A stretch of DNA of 33,740 bases from an uncultured Bacteroides sp. (GTDB lineage: Bacteria; Bacteroidota; Bacteroidia; Bacteroidales; Bacteroidaceae). Every line of letters starts with the position of its first letter. The first letter of the stretch is position 1. The notes below the pieces were generated by a model that ran no database searches, was not told the DNA's origin, and saw only the letters and a list, made by a program, of their open reading frames with translations. Shown in pieces: positions 31,341-33,740 of the stretch. The stretch covers positions 1 to 33,740 of the forward strand of contig CASDXF010000036.1 in assembly GCA_949285075.1 (NCBI GenBank), given 5' to 3'. The translations under genes were made by a program, and so were the position numbers.

Positions 31341-32282
31341 ATGGAGAACGATTGCAAACAACGTGCGGTAGCGGGAACGCGAATCGGGAAACCGCTACTT
31401 GCCTACCTGATATTCGTCGTGGTCTGCTACGCCGCCGAATGGTTCATATCGGATACCGGGTTACTTACGCCGGAGAACGAATCCCTGATTAAACTGGCCT
31501 GTTCGCTTAGCCTGCTCGGTGCCTTCTTTGTGTACCTTACTCTTCCCGGTGGCAAAGCCAAGAATAACGGCGCTAAGACACTTGTTCTTGAGAAAGTTAC
31601 GCTATACTGCGCCATGCTTGGCGTACTGTTCACTCCTATCTTGCTCATAAACTCGGCGACCTCCCCAATGGAGGACTCGCTGATATATCTGCTGACCGGA
31701 GTGTGCCTATACGCCCATTCGTCTATCCGCCATAAGCATATCCGGAACGGCGGCTCTCTGGAGTTAGAGGAGGAGAAGGGAGGAATACGAAAGAAGGACA
31801 CAGACTCCAAGAAGCTGATTATCGTTCAGGGCGTTTCCTTAGAGAAGCTCGATAAGGTTATCAAAGAGAACTGCGTCAACTATATCAATCCGGACGGCAG
31901 CAACTCCATGCAGCTCTGGCGACTGGAGCAATCGAAGTTCGCCATCACCTTTCCGCGCGGCATCGACTATCCCAAGACGTTTCTCTATGTCGTGGAAGAT
32001 CTTAGCATCTTCTTAGGCACGCCCAACGCCCATAAGGACATCATGGGGTGGACAGAGACCAAAGAGCTGAAGAAGCTGCCCGGAGAGATGGCGCTCTACC
32101 GCTTCGACAGCGGGAAGGATGCCGTGTACGCCACGACCGAAGACGGGCAGACATGGAGGCAGAACTCGAACGTGTTAGGAAAGATTTTCGATAAGGACAA
32201 CGGACACGCCGTCTTTATTCCCCGACCGGAAATTGACTGGGAAGCCGCAGAAAAGCTGACGCTCTACGATAAGAAGTCATAA
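31341..32282 (+). CDS. Four-TM protein of unknown function (second of a tandem pair)
   Basis: 313 residues, paralog of the gene 26 bp upstream and of unknown function. The same plan holds: four hydrophobic segments in the first 135 residues, then a charged linker (LELEEEKGGIRKKDTDSKK) and the soluble domain. The soluble domains are far more alike than the membrane parts: NSMQLWRLEQSKFAITFP, TPNAHKDIMGWTET, YATTEDGQTW, VFIPRPEIDW and KLTLYDK are shared nearly word for word. So the C-terminal domain carries the conserved function while the membrane part has drifted. Last gene before the trpS promoter. Confidence 0.85.
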   Translation: MENDCKQRAVAGTRIGKPLLAYLIFVVVCYAAEWFISDTGLLTPENESLIKLACSLSLLGAFFVYLTLPGGKAKNNGAKTLVLEKVTLYCAMLGVLFTPILLINSATSPMEDSLIYLLTGVCLYAHSSIRHKHIRNGGSLELEEEKGGIRKKDTDSKKLIIVQGVSLEKLDKVIKENCVNYINPDGSNSMQLWRLEQSKFAITFPRGIDYPKTFLYVVEDLSIFLGTPNAHKDIMGWTETKELKKLPGEMALYRFDSGKDAVYATTEDGQTWRQNSNVLGKIFDKDNGHAVFIPRPEIDWEAAEKLTLYDKKS

Positions 32283-32362
32283 AATACCCCTGCGGACACT
32301 GCGACGTAAAGCGTATTGATGAATTATCGTCGCTTTCCTAACTAGCCCTCGATTTATTGTCG

Positions 32363-32370
32363 TATCTTTG
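32363..32370 (+). promoter_or_regulatory. -7 box for trpS
   Basis: TATCTTTG, 46 bp ahead of the trpS ATG; no clear TTTG at the usual -33 distance. Confidence 0.55.
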
Positions 32371-32415
32371 CCCCACCCAAAAAACAACGTATAATACATA
32401 TATATAATATAACAC

Positions 32416-33516
32416 ATGGGAAAAGAGAAAATCATATTGACGGGCGACCGTCCCACTGGACGGCTTCACATAGGCCACTACGTAGGCTCGCTGAAACGCA
32501 GGGTAGAGCTGCAAGAAGCCGGAGGCTATAACAAGATGTTCGTATTCATAGCCGACGCACAGGCGTTGACCGACAACATAGACAACCCCGAGAAGGTAAG
32601 ACAGAACGTCATTGAGGTGGCGCTCGACTACTTGGCCTGCGGGCTCGACCCGGAAAAGGCGACTATCTTTATCCAGTCGCAGATTCCCGAACTGTGCGAA
32701 CTGACGTTCTACTACATGGACCTCGTTACGGTGTCGCGCCTGCAACGTAACCCGACTGTAAAGACGGAAATCCAGATGCGCAACTTCGAGACGAGCATCC
32801 CGGTAGGGTTCTTCACCTACCCCATCAGTCAGGCGGCCGACATCACGGCTTTCCGCGCGACGACCGTCCCCGTAGGAGAAGACCAAGAGCCGATGTTGGA
32901 ACAAGCCCGCGAGATTGTACGCCGATTCAACTACATCTACGGCGAAACGTTGGTGGAGCCTGAAATCCTGCTGCCGGACAACGCTGCCTGCCTGCGGCTT
33001 CCGGGAACGGACGGCAAGGCCAAGATGAGCAAGTCGTTGGGCAACTGCATCTACCTTTCGGAAGAGGCGGATGAGATTCAGAAGAAAATTATGAGTATGT
33101 ACACCGACCCGGGACATATCCGTGTGCAAGACCCGGGAAAGATTGAAGGCAACACCGTGTTCACTTATCTGGACGCTTTCTGCCGGCCGGAACATTTCGA
33201 ACGTTACCTGCCCGACTACCCGAACTTGGACGAACTGAAGGCGCACTACCAACGGGGCGGATTGGGTGACGTAAAGGTAAAACGCTTCCTGAACGCCATT
33301 ATGCAGGAGATACTGGAGCCTATACGCAACCGCCGCAAGGAGTTCAGCAAGGACATACCCGCCGTCTACGAAATGCTGCGGAAAGGGTGTGAAGTGGCGA
33401 GAGCCACGGCAGCCGACACGCTGGCCGACGTGAAAAAGGCGATGAAGATAAACTACTTCGACGATACGGAACTGATTGCGGAGCAAGTGAAGCGGTTTGC
33501 CGAAGGAAAAGAATAA
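32416..33516 (+). CDS. trpS: Tryptophanyl-tRNA synthetase
   Basis: 366 residues, slightly longer than the 330-340 of many bacterial TrpRS. Class I synthetase that charges tRNA-Trp, cytosolic. The first signature is [11 protein letters not shown] with HIGH at residues 18-21; the second is KMSKS at 203-207 ([12 protein letters not shown]). [28 protein letters not shown] is the conserved middle segment that lines the active site. It has its own promoter box and a strong terminator, so it is a single-gene unit. I see no Trp-rich leader ORF or T-box in the 130 bp upstream. Confidence 0.97.
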   Translation: MGKEKIILTGDRPTGRLHIGHYVGSLKRRVELQEAGGYNKMFVFIADAQALTDNIDNPEKVRQNVIEVALDYLACGLDPEKATIFIQSQIPELCELTFYYMDLVTVSRLQRNPTVKTEIQMRNFETSIPVGFFTYPISQAADITAFRATTVPVGEDQEPMLEQAREIVRRFNYIYGETLVEPEILLPDNAACLRLPGTDGKAKMSKSLGNCIYLSEEADEIQKKIMSMYTDPGHIRVQDPGKIEGNTVFTYLDAFCRPEHFERYLPDYPNLDELKAHYQRGGLGDVKVKRFLNAIMQEILEPIRNRRKEFSKDIPAVYEMLRKGCEVARATAADTLADVKKAMKINYFDDTELIAEQVKRFAEGKE

Positions 33517-33544
33517 GTAAGGCGATAAAATCGCAAAAGTAAAG

Positions 33545-33579
33545 GGTGGAGAACAAAGCCTAACAAGTTGTTCTCCGCC
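33545..33579 (+). terminator. Terminator of trpS
   Basis: GGTGGAGAACAA (33545-33556) pairs with TTGTTCTCCGCC (33568-33579), 12 bp with one G-U pair and an 11-nt loop, followed by a T-rich tract (TTCTATATTTTTAT). Confidence 0.85.
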
Positions 33580-33740
33580 TTCTATATTTTTATGTTCCGT
33601 GGTAAGCTGTATGCTGTTAAGAAGAATTCAGGTTTGCGTTAAACCCAAATCGGTCATTAGAAAATTCAGCTTTCTTTTTGCGCAAAATGTGCCGTAGTTA
33701 TGGCAAGAATTAAGCAATGCACAGTTAAATCAAGCTGAAG

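Noticed and set aside
32283-32415. T-box or Trp leader ahead of trpS
   Set aside because: I find no short ORF with Trp codons, no specifier-loop or antiterminator pattern, and no terminator hairpin in the gap.

Overview
The window looks like a chromosomal segment from a member of the order Bacteroidales (phylum Bacteroidota). The signs are: NigD-like and DUF4377-like lipoproteins, a Ser-type sulfatase, a secreted GH20 hexosaminidase, an anaerobic pyruvate formate-lyase pair, an ECF sigma factor paired with a membrane-anchored beta-barrel protein, and start-proximal promoter boxes of the Bacteroides -7 type (TAnnTTTG, most often TATCTTTG) ahead of most genes, with no strong Shine-Dalgarno sites. 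I cannot settle the genus from sequence alone. I see no phage, plasmid, CRISPR, tRNA or rRNA genes.

Layout. 1-5.3 kb: the start of a lipoprotein gene running off the left edge, then a Ser-type sulfatase and an AraC regulator on the minus strand, divergent from two tandem aldo/keto reductases. 5.3-9.4 kb: a non-coding repeat about 530 bp long, then carB behind what looks like a complete transcription attenuator (promoter, 38-codon leader peptide, pause hairpin, U-rich tract, terminator). 9.4-9.8 kb: a 23-bp tandem array of palindromes between two convergent terminators. 9.8-12.7 kb: GH20 hexosaminidase divergent from yaaA. 12.8-19.6 kb: minus-strand housekeeping block pheS > MFS transporter > nth, then pgk and a large TPR protein. 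19.6-20.5 kb: a long gene-free stretch with a candidate structured RNA and a 22-bp repeat array. 20.5-24.4 kb: Gfo/Idh/MocA oxidoreductase and NigD-like lipoprotein (minus), divergent from an ECF sigma factor and its probable membrane partner. 24.4-27.3 kb: pflB-pflA (minus). 27.3-28.25 kb: a gene-free stretch holding an FNR-like palindrome and the second, inverted copy of the 530-bp repeat. 28.25-32.3 kb: an S9 (DPP IV-like) peptidase followed closely by two tandem paralogous four-TM proteins of unknown function. 32.4-33.5 kb: trpS with its terminator.

The most interesting item is the carB leader. Promoter, a short ORF that stops inside the 5' arm of an intrinsic terminator, a hairpin just before a U-rich tract, and the terminator itself occur in the order known for the enterobacterial pyrBI attenuator, where low UTP stalls RNA polymerase, lets the ribosome catch up, and prevents termination. 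CarB makes carbamoyl phosphate for UMP and arginine, so a UTP-sensing leader makes biological sense. I know of no such leader described for Bacteroidota, but I could not search. Other points worth checking are the three kinds of intergenic repeat (23-bp array, 22-bp CTCRYGAG units at three loci, inverted 530-bp element), the candidate RNA upstream of pheS, and the duplicated unknown membrane proteins.
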